This document shows positions 9,177 through 17,121 of a stretch of 34,596 nt of DNA, piece after piece (position 1 is the first letter of the stretch; each line of letters begins with the position of its first letter). The stretch covers positions 1 to 34,596 of the forward strand of contig CAILKX010000102.1 in assembly GCA_903834975.1 (NCBI GenBank). The letters are read 5' to 3'. A program made the translations under genes and the position numbers. A model generated the notes under the pieces. That model was not told where the DNA came from. It did not search any database and was given only the letters and a program-made list of their open reading frames with translations. Source of the DNA: an uncultured Curvibacter sp. GTDB taxonomy: Bacteria; Pseudomonadota; Gammaproteobacteria; Burkholderiales; Burkholderiaceae_C.

Positions 9177-11005
9177 TGCAACGACGAGATTTTTTAGCCG
9201 CGGCAAACGCGTCTGCCCTTTGGGCTTCTGGTTTGGCACTGGGGGCCAACCCCATCACCGCAACGGCGCAAACGATAACGCAAACGAATCCATTGGATCC
9301 TTGGCAAGCAGCGGCTGACATCGTGGCGCGGCTCAGCAAGCCCACCCCGTTCAGAGACGAAGACTTTGAAGTCACCCGTTTTGGTGCCAAGCCTTGCGAA
9401 CTCACCTCCGTGATGGGCTTCATTGGGCACCATGAAAAAGCCCTGCAAAAAACACCGGTGCCAGGCTCATTTGACTGCTACCCAGCCTTTGCCAAAGCCA
9501 TTCAGACTTGCCACGAAAAAGGGGGCGGTCGTGTCGTGATTCCGGCCGGGACTTGGTATTGCGCTGGCCCCATCGTGCTCTTGTCGCACGTGCATGTGCA
9601 TTTGAAAGCAGGCGCGCAGGTCTATTTCAGTAACCAACCGGAGGACTATGCCAAGTATGGTCAGTACGCGTGCGGTCCGCGCGGCAATTTGGTGAGAACC
9701 CGTTGGCAAGGCAATGACTGTTTGAATTTTGCCTCCATGATTTATGCCGATGGTCAAGAACACATTGCCCTGACCGGCGAAGACTGGACCAGCATTCTGA
9801 ATGGCCAAGGCGGCATGCCGATGGGCCCGGGGCAAGGGGCTTGGTGGTCTTGGAAAGGCAATGGATCCGCGGGGAGCGATCAACCCTTTTGCGACAGCCC
9901 CAACTCGCTGAATGAGAATACCTTGGCGGTTTTGGCTCCTAATTTGTCGGTTGAACAAAAGGCGATGATTTTGGGTGAAGGCCGTCGTTGGATGGCCGAC
10001 GAGTATTTTTTGCCAGTGCTCTCTGAGGCCGGTGTCGAGCCGCTCAAGCGGGTGTTTGGTCTGGGGCACTATTTGCGCCCCGCCATGATTCATTTGTTGG
10101 ATTGCAAAGACGTCTTGCTGCAAGGCTACCAAGTCACCAACACGCCTTTCTGGCAACACCATCCCGTGAATTGCCACGGTTTGGTGATCCGCGGTGTGCA
10201 CGCCAACAGCCTGGGGCCAAACAGCGATGGTTTTGACCCCGAGTCATGCACCCAAGTCTTGGTTGAAAAATGTTTATTCGACACCGGCGATGACTGCATA
10301 GCGATCAAAGCGGGCAAAGATTTAGACACTCAATTCGGGCCTACCCGAGACATCGTGATTCAAAACTGCACCATGCACAGCGGCCACGGTGCGGTGACTT
10401 TGGGCAGTGAGATGGCCGCCGGTATCGAGCGGGTTTTTGTGCAGGACTTGTTGATGGAAAACAGCCATTGGCAGACCAACCCCTTGAACACCGCGATTCG
10501 TTTGAAAACCAACATGAACCGCGGTGGCTATTTGCGTCATTTTTATGTGCGCCGCATTCAATTGCCCAATGGGGTTCAAACCACGCCGTCCTTTTACAGC
10601 TCATTGCCTGGCTCCCCGTTGCGCACCCGCACCGTGGCTTCGGCTGCTGGGGCGGTGATTACTTTTGACTGCGACTATGCACCCACCAAGGACACGGTGC
10701 GAACCCGTCGACCGCAGGTTTCGGAGGTGCACATTTCTGAAGTCAAGGTGGGGGATGTCGTGAAAGACGGCGTCAAAGCCTCTTGTTACCAAGCCTTTGT
10801 GTTGTTGGGGCCGGTGCCGGCCAGTTTTAACGGAAGTCCCGGTGATGCGGAAATTTTCCCGATCCGAAATGTGACCATTTCTGAGTGTGATTTCGGCCAC
10901 CCAGCGAATGTAGCCAACCCCTATTTTTTGTTCAATGCTCAGGCCATCCAACTCAAAAATGTTCGCATTGGTGAGCAGGTCCTGAACACCGTTTTATCGG
11001 CTTGA
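9176..11005 (+). CDS. GH28 glycoside hydrolase (exo-polygalacturonase-like) with Tat-type signal
   Basis: MQRRDFLAAANASALWASGLALGA twin-arginine leader; GH28 motifs NSDGFDPES, DTGDDCIAIKAGKD, GHGAVTLGSEMAAG and IRLKTNMNRGG. Confidence 0.88.
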   Translation: MQRRDFLAAANASALWASGLALGANPITATAQTITQTNPLDPWQAAADIVARLSKPTPFRDEDFEVTRFGAKPCELTSVMGFIGHHEKALQKTPVPGSFDCYPAFAKAIQTCHEKGGGRVVIPAGTWYCAGPIVLLSHVHVHLKAGAQVYFSNQPEDYAKYGQYACGPRGNLVRTRWQGNDCLNFASMIYADGQEHIALTGEDWTSILNGQGGMPMGPGQGAWWSWKGNGSAGSDQPFCDSPNSLNENTLAVLAPNLSVEQKAMILGEGRRWMADEYFLPVLSEAGVEPLKRVFGLGHYLRPAMIHLLDCKDVLLQGYQVTNTPFWQHHPVNCHGLVIRGVHANSLGPNSDGFDPESCTQVLVEKCLFDTGDDCIAIKAGKDLDTQFGPTRDIVIQNCTMHSGHGAVTLGSEMAAGIERVFVQDLLMENSHWQTNPLNTAIRLKTNMNRGGYLRHFYVRRIQLPNGVQTTPSFYSSLPGSPLRTRTVASAAGAVITFDCDYAPTKDTVRTRRPQVSEVHISEVKVGDVVKDGVKASCYQAFVLLGPVPASFNGSPGDAEIFPIRNVTISECDFGHPANVANPYFLFNAQAIQLKNVRIGEQVLNTVLSA

Positions 11006-11012
11006 GGTTTGC

Positions 11013-11807
11013 ATGACTTTTCAAACGCTTCGCTCGGAGGAGAGGGCGATCAATTTACAATCGACGACCATGAAACCCAGCGGTCGTCAACCCAGAAGCC
11101 CATCGAAAGATTTGGTCGCCAACGCGGCTCAACGTGCGTATCAACTGATTCGCCAGCGCATCTTGGATTTGACCTTGGAGCCCGGCCAACGCATTTCCGA
11201 GCACGATCTGGCCGCTGAAATGGGCCTGAGCCGAACCCCCGTCCACCAAGCGGTTCAACGGCTGGCCGATGAAGGTTTGATTGAGATTTTTCAGCGTGTG
11301 GGCACCTTTGTGGCCCGCATCCCGATCAATGGGTTGGAAGAAGCCATGCTGGTGCGCACCGCGCTGGAGGTGGCGGTGATTGAACGCGTGGCGGATCGCG
11401 CCACCCCTGAGGTCATGACCCATTTGAGAACCATTCTGGAAAAGCAACAAAAATGCGTGGTCCAGATGGATTACCAAGGCTTCCACCAAGCAGACGAAGA
11501 GTTCCATTCCGCTTTGGCTGACATTGCCGGTTTCCCAGGCATTTGGGCCACCATCCAGCAAGCCAAAATTCAAATTGACCGTTTCCGTCACTTGACGCTG
11601 CCTTTGGCAGGTCGCATGGAGGGCGTGGTGCATGAGCACACCGAAGTGGTCAATGCATTGGCTTCCGGCAAAGGGGCTCTGGCGGCAGCCGCCATGCGGG
11701 CGCATTTGGGCCATGTGCTGCCCGTGGTGGAAGTGACGCGGGCTTTCCGCCCTGAGTTCTTTGTGAACCGCACACCCAACGATTCTTCTTTCCCCAGCGC
11801 ATCATGA
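11013..11807 (+). CDS. GntR-family transcriptional regulator, FCD (FadR-like) C-terminal domain; ATG 11070 is an alternative start
   Basis: Winged helix-turn-helix AYQLIRQRILDLTLEPGQRISEHDLAAEMGLSRTPVHQAVQRLADEGLIEIFQRVGTFV followed by FCD-like AMLVRTALEVAVIERVA...DEEFHSALADIAGF...EHTEVVNALASG. Confidence 0.9.
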   Translation: MTFQTLRSEERAINLQSTTMKPSGRQPRSPSKDLVANAAQRAYQLIRQRILDLTLEPGQRISEHDLAAEMGLSRTPVHQAVQRLADEGLIEIFQRVGTFVARIPINGLEEAMLVRTALEVAVIERVADRATPEVMTHLRTILEKQQKCVVQMDYQGFHQADEEFHSALADIAGFPGIWATIQQAKIQIDRFRHLTLPLAGRMEGVVHEHTEVVNALASGKGALAAAAMRAHLGHVLPVVEVTRAFRPEFFVNRTPNDSSFPSAS

Positions 11808-12802
11808 ATTTGACGTTTTCCAGGCCCGGTCGGGCCCAGCCCCTTTTGGTGGCGGTGGGTGAGTGCATGATTGAATTGCGCAACACCGGTTCAGCGAGCA
11901 TGACTCGGGCCTACGGGGGTGACACCTTGAACACCGCCGTTTACTTGGCACGTTTGGGGCAAAGTCCATCTCAAACCCCCACTCATTACCAAGTCGGCTA
12001 TGCCACCGCCATTGGGTCTGAGGATCCCTACAGCGACGAGATGTTGGCCGCCTGGACGGCAGAACACCTCGACACCCGTTTTGTGAACCGCCCGCCCAAC
12101 CGCTTGCCGGGTATGTACACCATCACGGTGGACGAGCAAGGGGAGCGGCAATTCCATTACTGGCGTCAAAACAGCCCCGCCCGTGACTATTTCAATGAAG
12201 GCCCCAGCTTGTTAGAGCAAGGCTTGGCCGAGGTCGATGTGCTGTATTTGAGTGGCATCTCTCTGGCCATTCTGCCCCCTGAAGGACGTCAACGTCTTTT
12301 CAAGGCCATGGCGGCTCTGCGTGCGCAGGGCGGCAAGGTGGTGTTTGATAACAACTACCGCCCCCGACTCTGGGCCTCGGTTCAAGAAGCCCAGGCGGCT
12401 TATGCTCAAGCCTACGCCTGCGCTGATGTCGCCTTGATCACCTTGAATGACGAACAGGCTGTTTGGGCCGAGGACGGTGAAGGGGCCAGCGAGGCGCAAA
12501 TCTTGGCTCGTGTCCAGGCTTTATCCAATGCCGGTTGTGCGGAAGTGGTGGTGAAGCGGGGAGCGGAGCCCACCTTGTTGTTTTTAAACGGTCAAGCACC
12601 GCTGGCCATCCCGACTCAACGGGTCCCCAAAGTGGTCGATACCACGGCAGCAGGCGACTCATTTGCTGCGGGTTATGTGTCAGCACGCCTCAAAGAAAAA
12701 GCACCGCATGAAGCGGTGCTTTCAGGGAATTTGTTGGCCTCTGTGGTGATTCAACACCCCGGGGCCATCATTCCTTTGACGGCAATGTCCTCGGGGCTGT
12801 GA
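11804..12802 (+). CDS. kdgK: 2-dehydro-3-deoxygluconokinase (PfkB-family sugar kinase)
   Basis: PfkB signatures VAVGECMIELRN, GGDTLNTAVYLARLG, FDNNYRPRLW and VVDTTAAGDSFAAGYVSARL; ATGA overlap with the regulator; galacturonate-pathway context. Confidence 0.88.
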   Translation: MNLTFSRPGRAQPLLVAVGECMIELRNTGSASMTRAYGGDTLNTAVYLARLGQSPSQTPTHYQVGYATAIGSEDPYSDEMLAAWTAEHLDTRFVNRPPNRLPGMYTITVDEQGERQFHYWRQNSPARDYFNEGPSLLEQGLAEVDVLYLSGISLAILPPEGRQRLFKAMAALRAQGGKVVFDNNYRPRLWASVQEAQAAYAQAYACADVALITLNDEQAVWAEDGEGASEAQILARVQALSNAGCAEVVVKRGAEPTLLFLNGQAPLAIPTQRVPKVVDTTAAGDSFAAGYVSARLKEKAPHEAVLSGNLLASVVIQHPGAIIPLTAMSSGL

Positions 12803-12824
12803 ATCGCCCCGAAGCTTTGAACCT

Positions 12825-14177
12825 TTATAAGACGACGTGGCCTGAGATCAGCGTGGGCAGCCAGGTCGAGAACATGGGCACATAGGTCACCAAGTTGATG
12901 GCGGTGAAAATCGCCAAGTAATAGGGCCAAGCGGTTTTGGTGGCTTGGTCGATCGAGATTTCACCAATCGCACAGCCTACGAATTGCACGGTCCCCACCG
13001 GCGGATGGACCAAACCCAGCGCGCAGTTCAAGAGCAACATCATGCCGAATTGAACGGGGCCCACGCCCATCTGAATCGCCAATGGCAAGAACAGGGGCGT
13101 TGTGATCAAGATGTGCGCCGCCATGTCCAAGAAGATGCCCAAGAAGACCTGAATGATGTTGATGTACAACAGCATCAGCCAGGGCGTTTGTGTGGCGGTT
13201 AACAAGGCGCTTTCAATGGCCTCAGGGATTTCCAGATTGGCCATCTGCCAGCGCAGCATGTTGGAGACGCCGATCAGCAACAAAATCACGCCCGTGGTTT
13301 TGGCCGCTTTGCCCAACGACAACTTGATCTTGCTCCAAGACATCGTGCGGTAGACAAAAGACGTCAAGAGCAAGGAATACGTGACCGCAATCGCTGCGGC
13401 TTCTGTGGCGGTGGTCACCCCGCCCATCACGCAACCCAAAATCACCGCAATGACGCCCAAGCCGGGCAGGGCGGCAATGAAGGTGCGCAAGACAGTGCCC
13501 CAACCCGGGAAGACTTCCAGCATGGAGCTGCCATCAGCCCGTTTGGGGAAGCCTTTGACGCGGGCTTGCCAGTATGCAGCAATCAGCATGCAGACCATGA
13601 TCCAAAATACGGGGATCAGGCCGGCAAACATCAAATCACCAATGGACACGCCTTTGATGGTGTGTCCATCAATCACGCCCACAGCGGCTTGCGCGGCGAA
13701 GGCATAGATGATCATGTTGTGCGAGGTGGGCATCAACGCGCCGGTCAATGAAGCGTGGGTGGTCACGTTCACGGCGTAGTCAGCGCTGTAGCCTTCCCGC
13801 TTCATGACCGGAATCATGACACCGCCCATGGCCGAGGTGTCGGCCACGGGCGAGCCCGAAACACCGCCAAACAACGTGCTGGCCACCACGTTGGCCAAGC
13901 CCAAACCACCGCGAAGGTGGCCGACCATGCTGCGGGCGAAGTCCAAAATTTTGTCGGCGATGCCGCCGTGCAACATCAGTTCACCCGAAAAGATAAAGAA
14001 GGGAATGGCCAAGAATGAAAACACATTCATGCCCGACACCATCATTTGAATGGCCGTCTCAAAGGGCAGGCCTTCCACAAAGAAGGTGGCAATGCAGCTC
14101 AAGCCAATGGCAAAAGCCACGGGCACACCCATGACCAAAAAGAGCAAAAAGCTCAAACAGAGTACGGTAAGTTCCAC
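12825..14177 (-). CDS. dctM: TRAP transporter large permease (DctM family)
   Basis: FLLFLVMGVPVAFAIGLS, GGVSGSPVADTSAMGGVMIPVMKREGY, TTPLFLPLAIQMGVGPVQFGMMLLLNCALGLVHPPVGTVQF. Probable GTG start at 14177 directly after the dctQ stop; the track ORF extends to 14234. Confidence 0.93.
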   Translation of the reverse strand: MELTVLCLSFLLFLVMGVPVAFAIGLSCIATFFVEGLPFETAIQMMVSGMNVFSFLAIPFFIFSGELMLHGGIADKILDFARSMVGHLRGGLGLANVVASTLFGGVSGSPVADTSAMGGVMIPVMKREGYSADYAVNVTTHASLTGALMPTSHNMIIYAFAAQAAVGVIDGHTIKGVSIGDLMFAGLIPVFWIMVCMLIAAYWQARVKGFPKRADGSSMLEVFPGWGTVLRTFIAALPGLGVIAVILGCVMGGVTTATEAAAIAVTYSLLLTSFVYRTMSWSKIKLSLGKAAKTTGVILLLIGVSNMLRWQMANLEIPEAIESALLTATQTPWLMLLYINIIQVFLGIFLDMAAHILITTPLFLPLAIQMGVGPVQFGMMLLLNCALGLVHPPVGTVQFVGCAIGEISIDQATKTAWPYYLAIFTAINLVTYVPMFSTWLPTLISGHVVL

Positions 14178-14178
14178 T

Positions 14179-14673
14179 TTAAGATTCCAGTGAAGGTTCG
14201 GTGGCTTGCCAATCGATCGCCAAAATGTGCTCAATCGAGAACAGCGCGATCAGGAAAGAGGCAAGGGACAAGGGCAGGTAGCGGAAGGCCTCAGAGATGC
14301 CCAAGGTGGGAATTAAATCGTGCAAGGTGGAGTGCCCCATTTGGTAGCTGCCCACCAGCAAAATCAATCCAAAGCCCAAGCCAATCAGATCGACCAAGAG
14401 CGTCATTACCCGCTTTGAACGGTGGGGCAACATTTTGATGACGGAGTCCAATCCAATGTGACCGCCATCGCGGGCACCCGAAGCGGCTCCAAACATGGCC
14501 ACCGAAATGACCAAAATCAGAGCCACTTGCTCAATGTAGGGTGGGGCATCGTTGAAAGCGTAGCGCATGACCACACCAAAGATCACCGCCAACCCCAACA
14601 GGGCCAAAGACAGCCGAGCCAGGTTCAAAGACAAAGCAGAAAGGCTGGCACACAAGCGCTGAAAAGTCGCCAT
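14179..14673 (-). CDS. dctQ: TRAP transporter small permease (DctQ family)
   Basis: Four-TM small protein with VVMRYAFNDAPPYIEQVALILVISVAMFGAASGARDGGHIGLD, between dctP and dctM. Confidence 0.9.
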   Translation of the reverse strand: MATFQRLCASLSALSLNLARLSLALLGLAVIFGVVMRYAFNDAPPYIEQVALILVISVAMFGAASGARDGGHIGLDSVIKMLPHRSKRVMTLLVDLIGLGFGLILLVGSYQMGHSTLHDLIPTLGISEAFRYLPLSLASFLIALFSIEHILAIDWQATEPSLES

Positions 14674-14683
14674 CTCAGTCCCC

Positions 14684-15679
14684 TTATTTGGCGTTGACCA
14701 CTTCTTGCACCAAGGCCTTCAACTCAGGGGTGGTGGCGAATTTGTCCCACACTGGTTTTTCAACCGCGACAAAACCTTTGTGGTCGATTTCTGAAGCGGG
14801 AACGATCTTCACACCGGCTTTGACCAACGCCTCTTTGGAAGACTTCTCTTTGGCTTCCCACAATTGGGTGTAGTAAGGCACCGACTTCTTAGCAGCGTCT
14901 CGCAAAGAGGCTTGTTCTTGGGGCGTCAAAGTGTCCCAAATTTTCTTGGAAAAAACCAAGACTTCAGGCGACATCATGTGCTGGGTTTCAGAAAACACAT
15001 TGGCGGTTTCGAAGTGTTTGGATTCTTCATAAGAAGGAAGATTGTTTTCAGCACCGTCGATTAAGCCCGTCTTCATGCCCGTGTAGACCTCGGCGTAGGG
15101 CATGGGGGTTGGAGACGCACCCAGCACTGAAATGAAGCTGACCGACAAATCAGAAGGTTGAACCCGTATCTTCAGGCCCTTCATGTCGGACACGTTTTTG
15201 ATGGGTTTCTTGCTGTAAATCGAGCGGGCACCGCTTTCATAAAAAGCCAGGCCAATAAAACCTGCCTTTTCGAATGAGGCCAAAATTTTGTCGCCAGTCG
15301 GCCCATTCATGGTGCTGCGAAAGTGGTTAACGTCTCTGAAAATAAAGGGCAACGAGGGAATCTGAGACGCAGGTACGATACCGTGAAAAGCAGAAACGTT
15401 TGAGCGAACCATGTCCAGCGCGCCGATCTTGACCTGCTCGATGGTGTCTTTTTCAGAACCCAGGGCGCTGTCTGAGAAGACCTTGACCGAGTCCTTTCCA
15501 TTGGAGGCCTTTTTCAGTTCTTCACCCATGTAGACCACGGCTTTGTTCGTCGGGTAGTCTTTGGCGTGCACGTCGGCAGAGCGGAAAGTGCGGGCTTGAG
15601 CCAGTGAGCCACAAACGCAAAGAGCCAGCATCGTGGCCAAACCCAGAGCAGATTTGAAGGGGGGTAAAGTCTTGGTCAT
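14684..15679 (-). CDS. dctP: TRAP transporter periplasmic substrate-binding protein (DctP family)
   Basis: Signal peptide; DctP motifs SDSALGSEKDTIEQVKIGALDMVRSNVS, MKGLKIRVQPSDLSVSFISVLGASPTPMPYAEVYTGMKTGLIDGAENNLPSYEESKH. Confidence 0.93.
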   Translation of the reverse strand: MTKTLPPFKSALGLATMLALCVCGSLAQARTFRSADVHAKDYPTNKAVVYMGEELKKASNGKDSVKVFSDSALGSEKDTIEQVKIGALDMVRSNVSAFHGIVPASQIPSLPFIFRDVNHFRSTMNGPTGDKILASFEKAGFIGLAFYESGARSIYSKKPIKNVSDMKGLKIRVQPSDLSVSFISVLGASPTPMPYAEVYTGMKTGLIDGAENNLPSYEESKHFETANVFSETQHMMSPEVLVFSKKIWDTLTPQEQASLRDAAKKSVPYYTQLWEAKEKSSKEALVKAGVKIVPASEIDHKGFVAVEKPVWDKFATTPELKALVQEVVNAK

Positions 15680-15702
15680 GGGAATGTCTTAAAAGTTCAG
15701 CA

Positions 15703-15748
15703 TGAAATATCACAATATTGCACGTGATATTTTAGTTGTGATATTTCA
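15703..15748. promoter_or_regulatory. Inverted-repeat operator/promoter region upstream of the TRAP operon
   Basis: TGAAATATCACAA (15703-15715) and TTGTGATATTTCA (15736-15748) form a perfect 13-bp inverted repeat with a 20-bp spacer. A third half-site, GTGATATTT, lies at 15724-15732. The block is about 24 bp upstream of the dctP start. Confidence 0.65.
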
Positions 15749-15810
15749 GAAAGACCTGCTCATTTTCTGGGGGAAAACCCGCAGTTTGGGTCGGTGCGGG
15801 GTGATTCATG

Positions 15811-15885
15811 GTCCCCTCGACAGGAATCGAACCTGTATCTAGCGCTTAGGAGGCACTCGTTCTATCCATTGAACTACGAGGAGAC
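15811..15885 (-). tRNA. tRNA-Arg (anticodon CCT)
   Basis: Reverse complement GTCTCCTCGTAGTTCAATGGATAGAACGAGTGCCTCCTAAGCGCTAGATACAGGTTCGATTCCTGTCGAGGGGAC. 7-bp acceptor pairs (GTCTCCT/AGGGGAC, one G-T pair), GTTCGATTC T-loop, CTCCTAA anticodon loop. Confidence 0.95.
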
Positions 15886-15910
15886 GGCCCACCACGGGTC
15901 AGCCAGCCTT

Positions 15911-17101
15911 CTATTTTGACAGCAGTCGCATGGCTTCTTCGAGGCCACGCAGGGTCAGGGGGTACATGCGCTGCGCCATGAGTTGTTGAATCACGGCGAT
16001 GCTTTGTCGGTATTGCCAGACACCTTGGGGTTCGGGGTTGATCCAAGCAAATTTGGGGAAGGCATTGGTTAAGCGTTGCAGCCACTCGGCGCCGGCTTCG
16101 GCGTTGTTGTATTCGACACTGCCCCCGGGTTGCAAAATTTCATAGGGGCTCATGGTCGCATCGCCAATGAAAATCAACTTGTAGTCTTTGTTGTATTTGC
16201 GAATGATGTCCAAGGTGGAAAATTTTTCGGCAAATCGGCGTTTGTTGTTTTTCCACATGAAGTCGTAAACGCAGTTGTGGAAGTAATAAAACTCCAAGTG
16301 TTTGAACTCGGCTTTGGCGGCAGAAAACATTTCTTCCACGCGGGCAATGTGTTCATCCATGGTGCCACCCACGTCCATCAACAGCAACACTTTGACGTTG
16401 TTGTGGCGCTCAGGAATCATCTTGATGTCGAGCCAGCCGGCGTTGGCGGCGGTCGAGCGGATGGTGTCGGGCAAATCGAGTTCTTCGGCCGAACCTTCAC
16501 GCGCAAATTTACGCAAACGTCGAAGCGCCACCTTGATGTTGCGGGTGCCCAGTTCTTGGCTGTCGTCGTAGTCTTGATAGGCGCGTTTGTCCCAAACTTT
16601 AACGGCGCTCTTGTTGCGGCTTTTTTCTTGGCCGATGCGAATGCCTTGCGGGTTGTAGCCATTCGCACCAAAGGGGCTGGTGCCGCCGGTGCCGATCCAT
16701 TTGGAGCCGCCTTCGTGGCGTTCTTTTTGTTCTTCAAAACGCTTCTTCAGCGTTTCCATCAACTCATCCCAACCCAGCTTGTCGATCTTGGCTTTTTCTT
16801 CGGGGCTGAGTTCAAGCTCCAAATTTTTGCGCAACCACTCCAGGGGCACTTCTTTGGTGAAGTCGGCAATCAGCTCCACGCCTTTGAAATAAGCACCAAA
16901 AGCGCGATCAAATTTGTCGAAGTGCTTTTCGTCCTTGACCATCGTGGTGCGGGCCAAATAGTAAAAGTCGTCGATCTTGAAGGCGTCGTCGGAATTCGGC
17001 CCGACCACGTTGGCTTTCAAGGCCTCGAGGAGCACCAAAAATTCCTTGACGGACACCGGCAACTTGGCCGCACGCAGGGTGTAAAAAAAGTCAATCAGCA
17101 T
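15911..17101 (-). CDS. VWA-domain (CoxE-like) protein
   Basis: MLIDFFYTLRAAKLPVSVKEFLVLLEAL N-terminus, KVLLLMDVGGTMDEH VWA core, IFIGDATMSPYEI. Downstream of a MoxR ATPase on the same strand. Confidence 0.85.
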   Translation of the reverse strand: MLIDFFYTLRAAKLPVSVKEFLVLLEALKANVVGPNSDDAFKIDDFYYLARTTMVKDEKHFDKFDRAFGAYFKGVELIADFTKEVPLEWLRKNLELELSPEEKAKIDKLGWDELMETLKKRFEEQKERHEGGSKWIGTGGTSPFGANGYNPQGIRIGQEKSRNKSAVKVWDKRAYQDYDDSQELGTRNIKVALRRLRKFAREGSAEELDLPDTIRSTAANAGWLDIKMIPERHNNVKVLLLMDVGGTMDEHIARVEEMFSAAKAEFKHLEFYYFHNCVYDFMWKNNKRRFAEKFSTLDIIRKYNKDYKLIFIGDATMSPYEILQPGGSVEYNNAEAGAEWLQRLTNAFPKFAWINPEPQGVWQYRQSIAVIQQLMAQRMYPLTLRGLEEAMRLLSK

Positions 17102-17121
17102 GGATCAAGGGGCTCTTGAGT

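Noticed and set aside
9467-10201. 244-aa - strand ORF opposite the second GH28
   Set aside because: Antisense shadow ORF with no family signature; the GH28 frame carries catalytic motifs.
11013-11069. N-terminal 19 aa of the GntR ORF as a separate leader peptide
   Set aside because: It is in frame with the regulator without an intervening stop, so at most it is an alternative N-terminus.
15886-15910. Possible tRNA-Arg-adjacent integration site or genomic island boundary
   Set aside because: The gap between the tRNA and the VWA gene is short, with no integrase and no visible duplicated tRNA 3' end in the window.
16076-17119. 347-aa + strand ORF antisense to the VWA gene
   Set aside because: Shadow ORF created by codon bias opposite a well-supported CDS; composition (runs of V/F/G/H) and lack of any recognisable motif argue against coding.
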